Assembly: GCA_036924285.1 (NCBI GenBank)
Contig: JAYKYS010000038.1
Span: forward strand, 248,001 to 312,000
DNA: 64,000 nt
Direction of reading: 5' to 3'
Source of the DNA: Asterella californica
Taxonomy: Eukaryota > Streptophyta > Marchantiopsida > Marchantiales > Aytoniaceae
Below are positions 36,336 to 47,674 of the stretch, piece after piece. The notes under the pieces were generated by a model. The model saw only the letters and a program-made list of their open reading frames with translations, was not told where the DNA came from and did not search any database. Position 1 is the stretch's first letter. The number at the start of each line of letters is the position of its first letter. The translations under genes were made by a program, and so were the position numbers.

Positions 36336-36949
36336 GTCGAATGTTCAGGAAGAACAGGAGACGCGAAAAAAAGAGCCACTTGATGACGCACAATGAGGTG
36401 CGTCAACGGTGAGGAAGTACTGCAGGAGGAGGCAGAGCAGATTGAAGATGAAAAGGTTGCGCGACAGCTTGCGCGGCGTGGTTGCAACGCGTACCGCAAC
36501 TGCGCAGCACGTCCTGCTGTCCTTCTCAAATCCTGACCACGAAGTGACTCTGCAACACAAAGTACAATGTTGTATTTCACAAAAGCACCGCGCAGGTAGT
36601 TTGAAGCAGCCGCAAAGCGCAACGGAAGTGCGGAATTTAATAAAAATTTTTAACTGCCGACCACCCTACGTTGTGCACGTTGTATCGGATTGCTGGCAAT
36701 CCGACTCAACAACGTAGTAATGCTGCAACTTCTGCTGCAATTAAGTTCAAGTAAGTATCTCGCTGTCGTTTCTTCAGTCGGCCCACTACGCATCTTTCAG
36801 AAGTTTGAGAAGGCGAGGAGGTGTCGGCTCGCGAAAGTTCGGAACGGCCCAAGAAAACCTGTCATACCAATTTGCACGACCAAAATCGAAGACACAAAGT
36901 GTAGCTGGAAAGTGTCTCTTCAAGTGATGGTCCAAAATTCGAACCGAAA
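36336..36949. other. Intergenic region upstream of paralogue A
   Basis: This holds the presumed promoter of the minus-strand giant gene and a nested palindrome at 36666-36717. No gene is supported. Homology to the FNIP gene begins near 36950. Confidence 0.5.
36666..36717. repeat. Nested perfect inverted repeats
   Basis: The outer arms are CTACGTTGT (36666-36674) and ACAACGTAG (36709-36717). The inner arms are CGGATTGC (36686-36693) and GCAATCCG (36696-36703) with a two-base TG loop. Both stems are perfect, so the segment could form a cruciform or an RNA hairpin. It lies about 330 bases upstream of the giant gene's start codon. Confidence 0.8.
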
Positions 36950-37936
36950 TAGACTGAACGTGAGTTTACGAAGTGATGTAGGTGGATGCCATCCATATGC
37001 TGATTGTCGATAATCCTCCTCACCAAAATGTAATTCAGTAATGGAATCAGGCAAGTGCATTGCAAAAGTGGAGGAGGTATTGCAAGGTAGGTGAGTGAAA
37101 GTAGCCCAGAAGGGTAAGGGACATCATGTGCGAGATTGCCGTATCGTGTACTGAGTGACGCGAAGAAAAGTTCTGTCAGACTAGCTGGTAGATGCAGCTC
37201 AGCTTCACCGGCATCATTGCTGCGAGTTGATCAGAATCCTGTTCCATCTGTATTTGCTTACAATCCTCTGGTACTTCATCCTCATATGTCACACCATGGA
37301 TCAGTGTACGGAGATTCGTGGTAGTGAAGTACGATTAGAAGATAAGAGGAATGGGACGATTGTGGTAAACAGGAATTCGATACGATGTAAGTGGAGGAAG
37401 TGTGACATATCAGGTAAGACTGATCCAATTGCACGTGTAAATAATGGTGAGAATATCAACTCCTTTATTCCAAGAGGTAAGAAATTCCAATCTGTAAGAA
37501 TACCTGGTTTTAATGAACGATTATTCGGTGAGATTGTATTCAATAAGATGTGTGTTGGTTCACCAAGACGATAATGTGAGATACGACGTATGAATGGTGC
37601 CGATGGATCGTTGGTACGATCTGAAGATGCGATGGAGTGATATTGTAATGCATGCTTTGCTATCTCAGGGTTGACATCAACGAAATGTAGTACTTTCTGT
37701 TGTGTTACATCACTCATCAGCCAATATGTAACTTGTTTACGTACTTGATATCCAGCAGATTGTATTTGCTGCAGCAGTATGTGATTCGTACAGAAGAGTG
37801 CGACTGCATCGCGATCAGTGGAGATGTAGGAACGAAGAAGGAGTTGGACAGGAGAATAAGGAGGATGTGATGGAGGACTGCGTCGGGGTTTCTCGATTTC
37901 GGGTAGAGGTATCTGCCATTCCCGCCATCCGCACAA
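36950..37936 (-). pseudogene. Decayed copy of the F-box/FNIP gene at 12-13 kb
   Basis: The F-box-like region (QLLLRSYISTDRDAVALFCT) and the next ~150 residues (HYRLGEPTHILLNTISP, LPLGIKELIFSPLFTRAIGS) are strongly similar to the 12270..13649 protein. The frame then ends at RTSLPRISVH. Beyond it, DNA similarity continues in other frames with small insertions and deletions through about 36950, where the repeat region should be. The C-terminal part is absent. No ATG precedes the F-box-like part, as in its parent. Best read as a truncated, frameshifted duplicate. Confidence 0.8.
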
Positions 37937-38014
37937 TTTGAAGATGACTTTAGTTCGGGATTATTCTGTCCGTGTGTCGAGAAGTGCGTCGCTATGTCAT
38001 GGCGTAGGTCGATC

Positions 38015-39096
38015 TTATTCGGGTTGTTTCTCCTCGATATTATCCTGTTTGTCATGTTCCGATAAACCAACGGTACCACTCGCAATTCGTCTTCCTTTGA
38101 TGTTCGCTGGTAAGTACGTTGGATCACGTATCAATACATTGACAAGTGCAAGATGACCATAGAAGGTGAGATAAGCACCTGGCGCCATTTCATCAAATTG
38201 CAATTCACGATTACTAACAATCGAGAATCCTTCCTCACCTGAAGAACCAACGAGACGAGAGAGATAAGGTTGTACGGTACATGAAACACCACCAAAAGGA
38301 GTCTAGAGGAGAGAGGAGAGATAGAGAGATCAGTTGATGTGCAGCAGCGGGAAAGAGATTGCTCGTATCGTATAGGTGATGAATCGTGTTCAATTCGATT
38401 GCAAGTATGACTTGAGTAATGCAAGAGTGGCGTTCGGGCATGATCTCGTTTTGTGCTCCTACTGACCTTGACGAGGCAAGACTTAGTTTCTCTATCGTAG
38501 GATAAAATTTGTCCTGTGAGTAAGATCTTAAAGTTTCCAAATTGCTCAATGATACCTGCTGATGTGTCGAATCCTCTCTGCTGCTGTTGAGTTCTGATCT
38601 CTGATAATAGATCGTTCGAGTTGGCCTGCTGATCATCTTGTTTGTCTTTGTCGGTATCATTGCCAACTCCAACTATGATAGGATTATGCAATTCCATGAC
38701 ACCTACCAATGTGTGATTCTTCTCATCATCAAACTTCTCATCACATGCATAATTGCGCACAACACAACGAACACCACTTGTGCGTGTACTCAACAGTGTC
38801 ATATCGACACCGAAGCTGTATTTAAATCCATTCCCACCAGCTGAATCTTGAGGTGAAGTGACATAATCCTTTCGCCAGTCATGAAAGACACCAAACATTG
38901 GTCCAGCTGGTACTAGGAATTGGGCATATGTGCCTGCTTCGATGAAGGAATCGAGCGAAGCACGATCAGAGAGGGTGAGGGAATGATAGATCGAGGATGA
39001 GGAGGATGAGGAGGATGAGGAGGATGAGGAGGATGAGGAGGAAGAGGATGAAGATGATGAGGTGTCAACGCTGGTTGTTGTTGCTTCAGATGACAT
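38015..39096 (-). CDS. Two-exon protein of unknown function with polyserine N-terminus
   Basis: The exons are 39096..38467 and 38302..38015 (305 residues). The donor is GTCAGT, the acceptor follows a CTCTCCTCTAG tract, and the intron is phase 0. The chosen start is the ATG at 39096 (MSSEATTTSV), just ahead of a run of about 23 serines. The frame stays open to another ATG at 39333 that would add 79 residues of weak character and overlap the start codon of the divergent FNIP gene. The core has no motif I recognise (for example YAQFLVPAGPMFGVFHDW, GFKYSFGVDMTLL and, in exon 2, TPFGGVSCTVQPYLSRLVG). No signal peptide or membrane helix is seen. Composition and the clean splice junction argue that it is real. 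Confidence 0.75.
38993..39060 (-). repeat. Coding 9-bp minisatellite (polyserine)
   Basis: GGATGAGGA-type units on the plus strand are repeated about seven times. They encode the serine run of the two-exon unknown protein. Confidence 0.85.
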
Positions 39097-39331
39097 GTCA
39101 GTGGGGAGATGGGGATGGTGTGGCGTGAGAGAGCGAAAGGTCGGAGAGACCCGTTTGTTTCGACACCCACCCAATGGGTCATCATTACCTCCTCTCAGTA
39201 CTCTACCTTCTACGTTCGAGAAGACCTTACGTACACCATTCATTGGAAAAGCGGCGCCACGAACTATGTTCATCTGATTGGTATTACGGTATCCGTCATT
39301 GCTTTTCGAGTGAGTCGACTCGCTTCTACTC

Positions 39332-41725
39332 ATGACGAACGACGATATCGATACTCATACTCCTGTTGCACCAGCATCCTCGAAATCAACACGACGAAAA
39401 TCCACATCACAATGTCACCTGACTTCGCTTCCGAATGTCATACTACATTTTATAACAAATGTTTTCATGACAGATCGAGAGGCAATAGCAACAGCACGAA
39501 CTCAACACGCACTGCATCGAATCATCAGTGCAGGTTATCGTAGCAAGGAGTGGATCACGTACTACATCTGTATTGATACCAACACAAATCTGAGGTTCAT
39601 TCGCGATACACGACCTGTTCGTACACCGACATCACAACAACTGCCATTTCAGCCGCATCAGCGAGCACATCGAATTGCCGAGGAGGTTGCAGGTGTATCG
39701 AAGATGGTGTCATCCTCAAGTGCATCTTCGAGTCGTGGCAGATCGACACTATTCGTATTGAATACGAGTGCATTACAGTGGAGTGTCGGTATTCGTACTC
39801 GTATTCAAATCAATACCAAATTCGCGAATTCACCGAATCCACCGCTCAAAGAAGAGCAGAATGACGACGATGATGTGCAAACCGATGATAGTGGGACCGA
39901 TGAGGAAGATGAGCAGAAAGACGATACGAGGAAAAAGTTACCGCGGAAGCAGAAGTTGGCGCAATCAAAACCTGCTGATTCTGCACCAACATACATGTCG
40001 CCATCACCATTTCACTCCGTCGCTGATTGGAACTTCCTTCCATCACAGATTCGTGAGTTAACAATCGAATGTCGGAAGATGGATGCAGTACGAATGCCAA
40101 GTCTCGCAGGATTTCGTTATCTCGATTCGATTACATTCGCACATTCGACCAATTTCAACTTTCCATTCCTCACAAATCAGTCGTTGTGGCCATCACAGCT
40201 ACGCTCACTCGAGTACATGAATGAAGGTAAATTTATTGGCTATGCAAGTGAAATTTCATCTGATTCAGATAGTGATGACTTCTTTGGACGTTCTCAGGAG
40301 GAAAGGAAAGCTAGAAAGACAGCACAGCTAGAGAGGCTAAAACCGCACTTTGCAAAGGCAGCACACCGAATCTACCTACCACCAACGCTGACCTCATTCA
40401 TTCTACCACAATTCCCGAAATCCTGTGAGGCGCTAAATCGTGATATGCGAATGGTCGAATGGCCGCCTGGATTAACTCGTCTTTGTATGCGATGCCACTA
40501 TCACCATTTCATTGAGCCCAATTTCACACTGCCTGATTCAGTGACTGAACTCGAACTCGGTGAGTACGGGCGATATTCACTTGCTGGATGGGTGCCGCCA
40601 CGATCATTGCGAACGTTAATGTTTGGCCTGAAATCGTTTGAAGACATTTCGAAGATCGCATGGCAGTCACCTTCAACACAAGATGAGATGGATGTCACCG
40701 ATAATATTGCAGAACTTACACCAAGCAGTGGATTGACTCATCTGCGTATGAATGTACGATTCAAGGAGAATGTAGCACCTGGAAATAGTGATTTACAGTT
40801 ACCATCGACCGTGACTCATCTCGAATTCCAAGAGTTCACAACCTTCACAGGACGAATGCATGAGATTGTGTTTCCACATTCGTTGCGCACACTCATCTTT
40901 CGTCATCGTCACGCTGAAAATCTTGTTGGTGTTACATTTCCTTCGACACTCTCTCGACTCGAATTTCATAATTGGGCGAGTCCAGGCCAGCCATTTGAGC
41001 CGAATGTGTTCACGAAATATGAGAAGCTGGAATCACTTCATCTCGGTTGCCGAAGAATTCGATCATCAGTCCTGTCCTCCTTACGATTCCCTCCATCCCT
41101 TCGCTCACTCACCTTCGGCGCTATATTCAACGATCGTGTCGACAAGTTGAAACTGAATAAAGGATTGACATCACTCACATTCGGTGCGCGATTCAATTCC
41201 TCACTCAGCACAATGAAGTTTCCGAAGTCCTTGCGAAATCTCACATTCAACGAGATCGAAGGTGATTTCTCGCACCCGTTGGATTTACACTCGACCCACA
41301 TAAAGGTACTTAAGCTGAGTTATCTTTGGAACGGCATCGATGTCACAACAGGACGATTAGATTTGGGTCTGCCCGAGTCACTGCGTGTCATTCACTTCGG
41401 TCAGCGATTCAATCAGTCACTTGCAGGTTATGAATTTCCACCACGATTGCGTGAATTGCATTTGAATCATACTTTCTCGCAATCGATGGCTGGAACGATT
41501 CTTCCAGCGTCATTGAAGGTACTCACGTTCGGTGAGATCGATACTTCATTCGCTCTCGTTGATTCACTCACGACAGGACTCTTCCCACCGATGCTAATTC
41601 GTCTCTCACTCCCTCATCCTGACGCCATACAATCTCACTCTCACGGCAATGCAGATATCTACGATGTGTTGATTGCTCACCTGCAAAAGCGAATCGGTGA
41701 GGTGAGACTGCTCGACTTGCAATGA
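39332..41725 (+). CDS. F-box-like FNIP-repeat protein, full length
   Basis: 797 residues, no intron needed. The ATG at 39332 precedes a short basic segment and an F-box-like region (LTSLPNVILHFITNVFMTDR, then HALHRIISAGYRSKEWITYY) collinear with that of the 12-13 kb gene. After an acidic low-complexity linker (about 160-205), roughly fifteen LRR-like units run to the C-terminus. The last ones match FNIP repeats closely: LTSLTFGARFNSSLSTMKFP and LRVIHFGQRFNQSLAGYEFP. FNIP proteins are abundant in amoebae and some giant viruses and often pair an F-box with these repeats for substrate selection in ubiquitin ligases; that role is inference here. The start codon overlaps by two bases a potential ATG of the minus-strand neighbour. 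The gene converges on the zinc-finger/SANT gene, with 130 bases between stop codons. Confidence 0.87.
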   Translation: MTNDDIDTHTPVAPASSKSTRRKSTSQCHLTSLPNVILHFITNVFMTDREAIATARTQHALHRIISAGYRSKEWITYYICIDTNTNLRFIRDTRPVRTPTSQQLPFQPHQRAHRIAEEVAGVSKMVSSSSASSSRGRSTLFVLNTSALQWSVGIRTRIQINTKFANSPNPPLKEEQNDDDDVQTDDSGTDEEDEQKDDTRKKLPRKQKLAQSKPADSAPTYMSPSPFHSVADWNFLPSQIRELTIECRKMDAVRMPSLAGFRYLDSITFAHSTNFNFPFLTNQSLWPSQLRSLEYMNEGKFIGYASEISSDSDSDDFFGRSQEERKARKTAQLERLKPHFAKAAHRIYLPPTLTSFILPQFPKSCEALNRDMRMVEWPPGLTRLCMRCHYHHFIEPNFTLPDSVTELELGEYGRYSLAGWVPPRSLRTLMFGLKSFEDISKIAWQSPSTQDEMDVTDNIAELTPSSGLTHLRMNVRFKENVAPGNSDLQLPSTVTHLEFQEFTTFTGRMHEIVFPHSLRTLIFRHRHAENLVGVTFPSTLSRLEFHNWASPGQPFEPNVFTKYEKLESLHLGCRRIRSSVLSSLRFPPSLRSLTFGAIFNDRVDKLKLNKGLTSLTFGARFNSSLSTMKFPKSLRNLTFNEIEGDFSHPLDLHSTHIKVLKLSYLWNGIDVTTGRLDLGLPESLRVIHFGQRFNQSLAGYEFPPRLRELHLNHTFSQSMAGTILPASLKVLTFGEIDTSFALVDSLTTGLFPPMLIRLSLPHPDAIQSHSHGNADIYDVLIAHLQKRIGEVRLLDLQ

Positions 41726-41855
41726 AGAAAAAGTTCCGTCCCGCTTGCGCTTCGCTTTCGCACCGCTCACAGATAAATTCGAAAGGGTATTAATAATTGT
41801 ATCAATCTGATCGAGAGCTCGTGGATGTTGACGAAATGAAATTGCTTGCATACTC

Positions 41856-44800
41856 TTACTGATTGAGGAGATGATGAAGTCGGAGTGCTGCTAGATCTGT
41901 GTCGGGATACGGTCGTCCAAGGCACGTCTGATGGTGTGAGTTGAGTTCGTGGAAAAACGATTCTGTTGAAGGAACAAGGAAGAAAAGGAGTGAGCAGCAA
42001 GGGCAGGCAGCTTGACTCGACACCTCATTCTGCACAGCTACTCACTGAGTGTCACCACATTAGCCGTAATCAATTCAGCTGTATCGAGCCATTTCCTTGC
42101 TGGTCCTTCACCTTGTAGATGCTCGATAATATACTCGACGAATGCTGGATCATCGCTCATCATGCGAAGACGATCGATAATCGAATCGCGCATCGAGGTA
42201 GAGGAGGATTTTGCAGCGGAGGCGTAGAGATGGTGATTTACATCGACGTTGTGATCGCCGTCTTCACGATCTTCATCTTCGTCATCGATTGAAATCATTT
42301 CAGGTCGAGGTTTTGGAGGAAGAGGAGGTGGAGTAGCGGAGGTAGCAGCAACGTATTCAATTTTGTTCGGAGGATGAATCGGGTCAACAACGGTCATGTC
42401 CACATCACCATCATCATCATCATCATCGACAGTACCGTCGACATCAGGTTTGGCAAATATCGATCGTACTGGTGATTGTTGAGGTGAGGAAGCGATTGGT
42501 GGATCGGGACGGAGCGGTTGAGTGATACTGGTAAGGCAACTGACGCTGGATGATGAACTTGCGATTGCACTCCTGCCACTACTGAGAGTCGCGAGAGGCA
42601 ACGGTGAGGAAGATGCAGATCCAGCAAGAGATGCAGCTGCTACAGCATGAGGAGAGGGAGGAGAGTGCTGCAACAGGAATGAGGAGAAGGACGAGGACGA
42701 GGAGGAGGCAGATGAGGATGCAGCAGCAGCGAGAGGAGTTTCAGTCAAGATGTGAGAGGCGATCATCAGTAGAAGGGGAAGTGGCAACGGTGATGGTGAT
42801 AGGGATTCTACAGATGGTACAGGTGACGGTGATACGGATGGTGATGGTGCTGCCGAAGATGATTTAGTGTTCTGACGTGATGTGGTATTATCGACAGTCG
42901 ATTGTAAGAATGTCTGAAATCGTGTTGAATATGTGTGATCATCGGACGGTCGTGCTGGTGGTGAGTGTGACACGGCAGGCGCATTGTCATCCTCCATTGC
43001 TTTTGCCTCTTCCATCTCCTTCGACTCATCCTCTTCAATCAACAGTACACTGTCAGCTTGTCCATCTTCTTCTTTCCTTGTATGGTTGTGATTGGCCTTC
43101 AGAAGAATGTAACGTCGCATGCACGCTTGTGGGGGTCGCTCCAGTTGTGAAGCGATCGATTTGAAATGTTGTGGATCAAGAAAGAGTGATGCTCCAAGTG
43201 GAGCATCTTGTGGTTTCGTCCATTTCGTCCAAGTGCGAGGTTGTGATAGTCGAACCCATCGAGATCGGACTGCATCACCTGTACGACCAAAAAAGTATGT
43301 GTTGGCGAGTTGTTTCCAAGTTGATTTCGAGCGAATACCACTATTCATCAATTCAGTGAGTAAAGTGGTATCACTCTCACTCCACAATGATAAATCGCTG
43401 CATGCCATTGAACCTTTTTTGGCGAGAGTTGGTGGTGTGAATGCTCGAAGTATCGAATCATCTTCATCCGTCCATTTGAGGAATGTGCGAGGTGGATAGT
43501 TCGATGGTTTTACATCTGACTCGAGTCGATTCCATTGAGCTCGAAGTGAAGAAACAGTACGACCAGGAAAGTGTGTTGCGGCGAGTTGTTTCCAAGTTGA
43601 TTTTAAGAGAAAACCACCTCCGATCAAGTCATTCAATAAGTCGGAATCATTCGCATTCCAGAGCGGTAAAAAATTGCATGTCGTACTTTCATTGTCACCA
43701 TTATCTTGCGCTCTCTCAACGGAATCCTCCTCCTCGTCATCCTCTTCCTCCTGTTCTTCCGCACCTTCTTCGATCACAACATTGGCATGTTCCTCTGCAG
43801 TGTTCTCATTTTTCGTCTTGATGAGAGAGTGTGGTGTGAATGTGCTGATTTTCGCATCGTCTACCAACGTCCATGTGCGACAGATGCGAAGTGAAAGATT
43901 GCGACGACTTGCGAATAGACGTCTCCATCGAGCTTTCGTTGATTCAACTGTGCGATCTGGAAAATGTTGATTTACGAGATGAAGCCACTCCATTGCTGAA
44001 AGTTGATTGTCACCCAGTTCACGAAGTAAATCGAGCTCTCGCGAGGTCCAGAGCCGCAAACCATCGCATAGAGCGGAAGTGTCACTCTCGCCATCAACTT
44101 GAACCATTCCTCCGTCATTCTCATCCTCTTCCTTTTCATCATCGTCATCATCCACCAAGTCAATAACCATCGTTGGATGTGGATTGATATTCGATTTATG
44201 CTCGGGATTATCAGCAGAGTGACGCGAGGAATAGGAATACGAGGAGGAGATGACAGAAGGTGGAGAAGCAGAGATAGTCGTGGATGAGAGTTCATCATCG
44301 ATCGACATCGGTGAACCACGAATCACCGAACCACGAGCAGGATGAGTTGCACAATTCGCCTGCTTTTCTTCTTCATCATTACGATGTGCCAACTTTCGAC
44401 GCTTCCGAAGATGGGGAATCGCCTGCTTCATTACTTTATCATCATCATCATCAGCCTTCTCCTCATTCTCATCGTGATACTCTTCTTCATCATTGTTCTC
44501 CTTCACAGCGAGGTGAACTTCCTCTTCCTCATCCACCTCATTCTCCTCATCAACTTCAATTTGCTTGTTCTTTTGCACCTCCGTAAGCTTTTGTATCCTT
44601 CTCTCAATCTCATCCAAAGTTGAATGCATCTGCTGTTCATTCGGAAGAAACAGCTTCCTCTTGCCTGTTACCACAGCTGTGGCGTTCTTCACTTTCTTCA
44701 GACCACCTTCACCGCCGCCACATCTCTCCTTCTTCATGCCTTGAATATATTTCTTCACATAATCCAAAAACTGACTTTCCGATGGTCCTTTCTGCAAGTC

Positions 44801-47230
44801 TCTCAAATACGAATTAAACGCAGGTGAATTCTTACGCTTCTTCATATCGGAAGGAGAGATTTGTGCACCGAGTAATGAGAGATTCTCCATGTTGGGAGTT
44901 GGTAAGCGCACCCAGATTGTATGGATGAATTCGTAGTGTGAGATTTTGGATTCGATGCAATTCTTCGGTTTTCGTTTCATCTCCACCTTCATCAGACGCT
45001 CATGTTCCACGATTACATTCCATACTGCATAAAGCAGGAAAGCTTGATCAGCTGCATAAGGGAAGTAGCCATCACGTTCTGCTTTGATCTCTTCGAAGGC
45101 TTTGGACGACATACGCTTTGTGCGGGAGACGGATGAGGCTGATGTGGAGGATTTGATAGCAGCTGCAGCAGTAGTAGCAGCAGCCACAGCAGCATTCATA
45201 TTCTTCTTCAATCTATCCGCCCTTACTTTTTTCTGTTCCTTCGCAAATGCATCTCTCTCCTGTAATAACTTCTTCGCTTCTTGTTGTTTCATCGAATCCT
45301 CATCAGGCAACTGTCCTAAATCTTTCCAATACTCTGCATGAATCTTTGCATCACTCCACTCATCTCCATCTTTCATAATCCCTTTCTCCTTCAAATCAAT
45401 CTGCATTGCTTGTAGATTCGCTTTCCTCTGTTCTTCCCTCACATGATCAGCATGATGCATTGCCATACATGGATGATCTCTCAACAGTGTAGGATAATGC
45501 ATATGCCATGATGCAAACTCGTGCATCGTGACCTCAATACCAGGAAATCTCAATGGTGCAATCGTATCCGGATGATAAGCAAATGCACAAGCTCCACCCC
45601 ATAATGGTGTACAATACATGACATCATGAAATCGGAGACATGCACTCTTCCTCTTCATCATCTGATCTAATTCCTTCTTAAATTTCATACTCCATTTACC
45701 ATCGAGATCACTGAAGACTACGAGCTCAGCTGTATGTCCAAGATCTGCGAGAGTTAGGAAACGAGTAAGTGTACCGACATGCCCAAGATGATATCCTCTC
45801 ATATCTGGATCGCTTATATTAATCGGAGCAGAATGTTGATACGAAGGGAAGTTATAGAAACGAAGTTGGATGAAAGGGAGTGTCTCGAGGTAAGACATGA
45901 TTGTTTGCCATGCTTCCGGTAGTGGATAGAGTTCAGGTTGACCAATTAATCTTCTCCCCACACATTCTAAACACGGACATGGTGTGAGGAGACTCTTATC
46001 CCAGAATATTCTTAATCTCCAATTCTCATGTGGTGGGAAGATGAGAGGAAATTCTCGCACGACGGAAAGGAGACCGTACACGTATTTCAGATTCGAATTG
46101 TATTGACGATGGAAACCACGATCGTGATCACACTCGCGATCCAAGCGATAGAGACAAGTCGAGACGATGCGGAGAAGAGGAGATTTTCGTGTTGAAGAGG
46201 ATGATGCAACTGCAGCAGCGGCGGAGGAAGAAGCTGCAGCAGATGAATAGGATGAAGAAGCAGCAGCTGACGAAGAGAATGATCGAGAAGCATTCGTATA
46301 CTCAGGAGGTAATTCAACCGGAATTGCAGGTAAACTTCTCGGTAGATGCGCTGATGTCACCATCGTCGTGCTCGTAAGAAGATACTCGTGAGGAAAGTCG
46401 AGTGATTGTGTTGGCTCATCATCCTCACATGGATCACGTCCGATGACACATCCAGGACCAGCATACTGCATGAGTGAATCGATCGATGCCATGGCTTCGG
46501 ATGGTGGATGCGCCACTGTGCCACCGCTCTCCACTAGTCGCATCAACTCCCTCACAGCAGGATGAATCATCGTATGATATGTCATCCCTGGTACTAGTTG
46601 CGCGAGATTGAATGCATTGAGGAATTTGTGTGGATGAAGCGCGCTGAGTGGGCTGAGGAGATCGAGTGTTGCGAGATGACGACGCGGACCGATGATTGCA
46701 GCGTATGAAGGTGGTAATTCGAATGGATCATCCTCATCATCAATAATCATGCTTTCTTCCACTTCCTTCTCCTCCTCTTGTTGCTGTATCTCCTTCCCTT
46801 CACATTCAAAACATACAAACTTCGCATCGGGATTCAATCTCTGTACTCTTTCAGCTGCATGATAGCCATAATGTGCGATAATACAAGTCGGACATAACTT
46901 CCAGGTGCATCGATCACATGCGAATTCATCACATGAGGGATCACCTTCACCACAGAGATGACAGTTCTCTCCTGCAGGATATCGTTCCGAAGGTCGCCAT
47001 TCTGAGAGACGCTGAATACAGGTTGGACAGACGAGTACACGGTGTAAGAGTGTGGATGAAGGACGATGGAGTAATTGTGGATGTGAATGAAGATCGCAAG
47101 GACGTGCAGGTTGATAGCAGACACCGCATCGTGTGGATGCGGTCTGGGCACTCGTTGAGCAGGAGCTAGGTATGGACGGTGCAGATGATGCGGCTGCGGC
47201 TACAGCGGATGTAGAATAATGGTACATCAT
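41856..47230 (-). CDS. Large Cys-rich zinc-binding / glycosyltransferase-like / SANT-Myb protein
   Basis: The exons are 47230..42046 and 41962..41856 (1763 residues). The donor GTGAGT sits just before a false in-frame stop; the last exon adds 35 residues ending LAALRLHHLLNQ. The N-terminus has clustered Cys pairs (CGVC, CPTC, CHLC, CDRC, CPTC, CFEC) over residues 35-140, resembling an ADD/PHD-type zinc module. Residues about 380-560 have alpha/beta character with VVFSDLDGKWS, a DxD-like motif. This might be a nucleotide-sugar transferase fold, but I cannot confirm it. Acidic and basic linkers lead to three SANT/Myb-like units near 1055, 1180 and 1275 (W.xxxDxxLLxxL, then STWKQLAATHFPGRT and rxRWxRL). 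A Ser/Pro-rich tail with Asp runs follows. Zinc module plus SANT repeats suggest a nuclear, chromatin-associated protein. The middle domain does not fit that simply. Confidence 0.82.
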
Positions 47231-47674
47231 TGTGGTACTGTACCCTCAGCCCTCTCTCGCCCTCTCTGCACCTGCTGCAGTCCGCACACGTCAAAATCTT
47301 CGTTCAGCCTGGTCTGAGACGCTGCAGTCATTCTTTTCGAATCGAATCAGATTGGCAGATTCGATTGGATTGTTGCTGTCCTTCTTCTTTCAACTCCTCA
47401 CTATCTGTGCTATTTGTCAATGTGAGCATCGAGTTCGAACCTTGAATATTTCTCTGCTCTGAAACTTGCAGCCCACAGTTGCATCCACACTCACGCAACT
47501 GACAACTTTGCTCTTCTTCCTTCACTGTCCTGCAGAAGCACACCGGACCATTCTTCGAATACTCAACTGCAACTCGATCGACTACTCACGACATCAATCT
47601 CATCTGCTTTACTCCTTCTTCGTACCCCCACCTTCCTCTGCCTCCACATTCTCATCTTCTTCCTCACTCGATTT
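47231..47674. promoter_or_regulatory. Shared upstream region of divergent SANT and giant B genes
   Basis: 444 bases between two divergent start codons. Pyrimidine-rich on the plus strand close to the giant gene, consistent with its 5' leader. No clear TATA box or RNA gene. Confidence 0.5.

Noticed and set aside
47431..47442. GAGTTCGAACCT resembling a tRNA T-loop
   Set aside because: Flanking sequence does not form acceptor, D or anticodon stems on either strand. I found no tRNA, rRNA or CRISPR array in the window.
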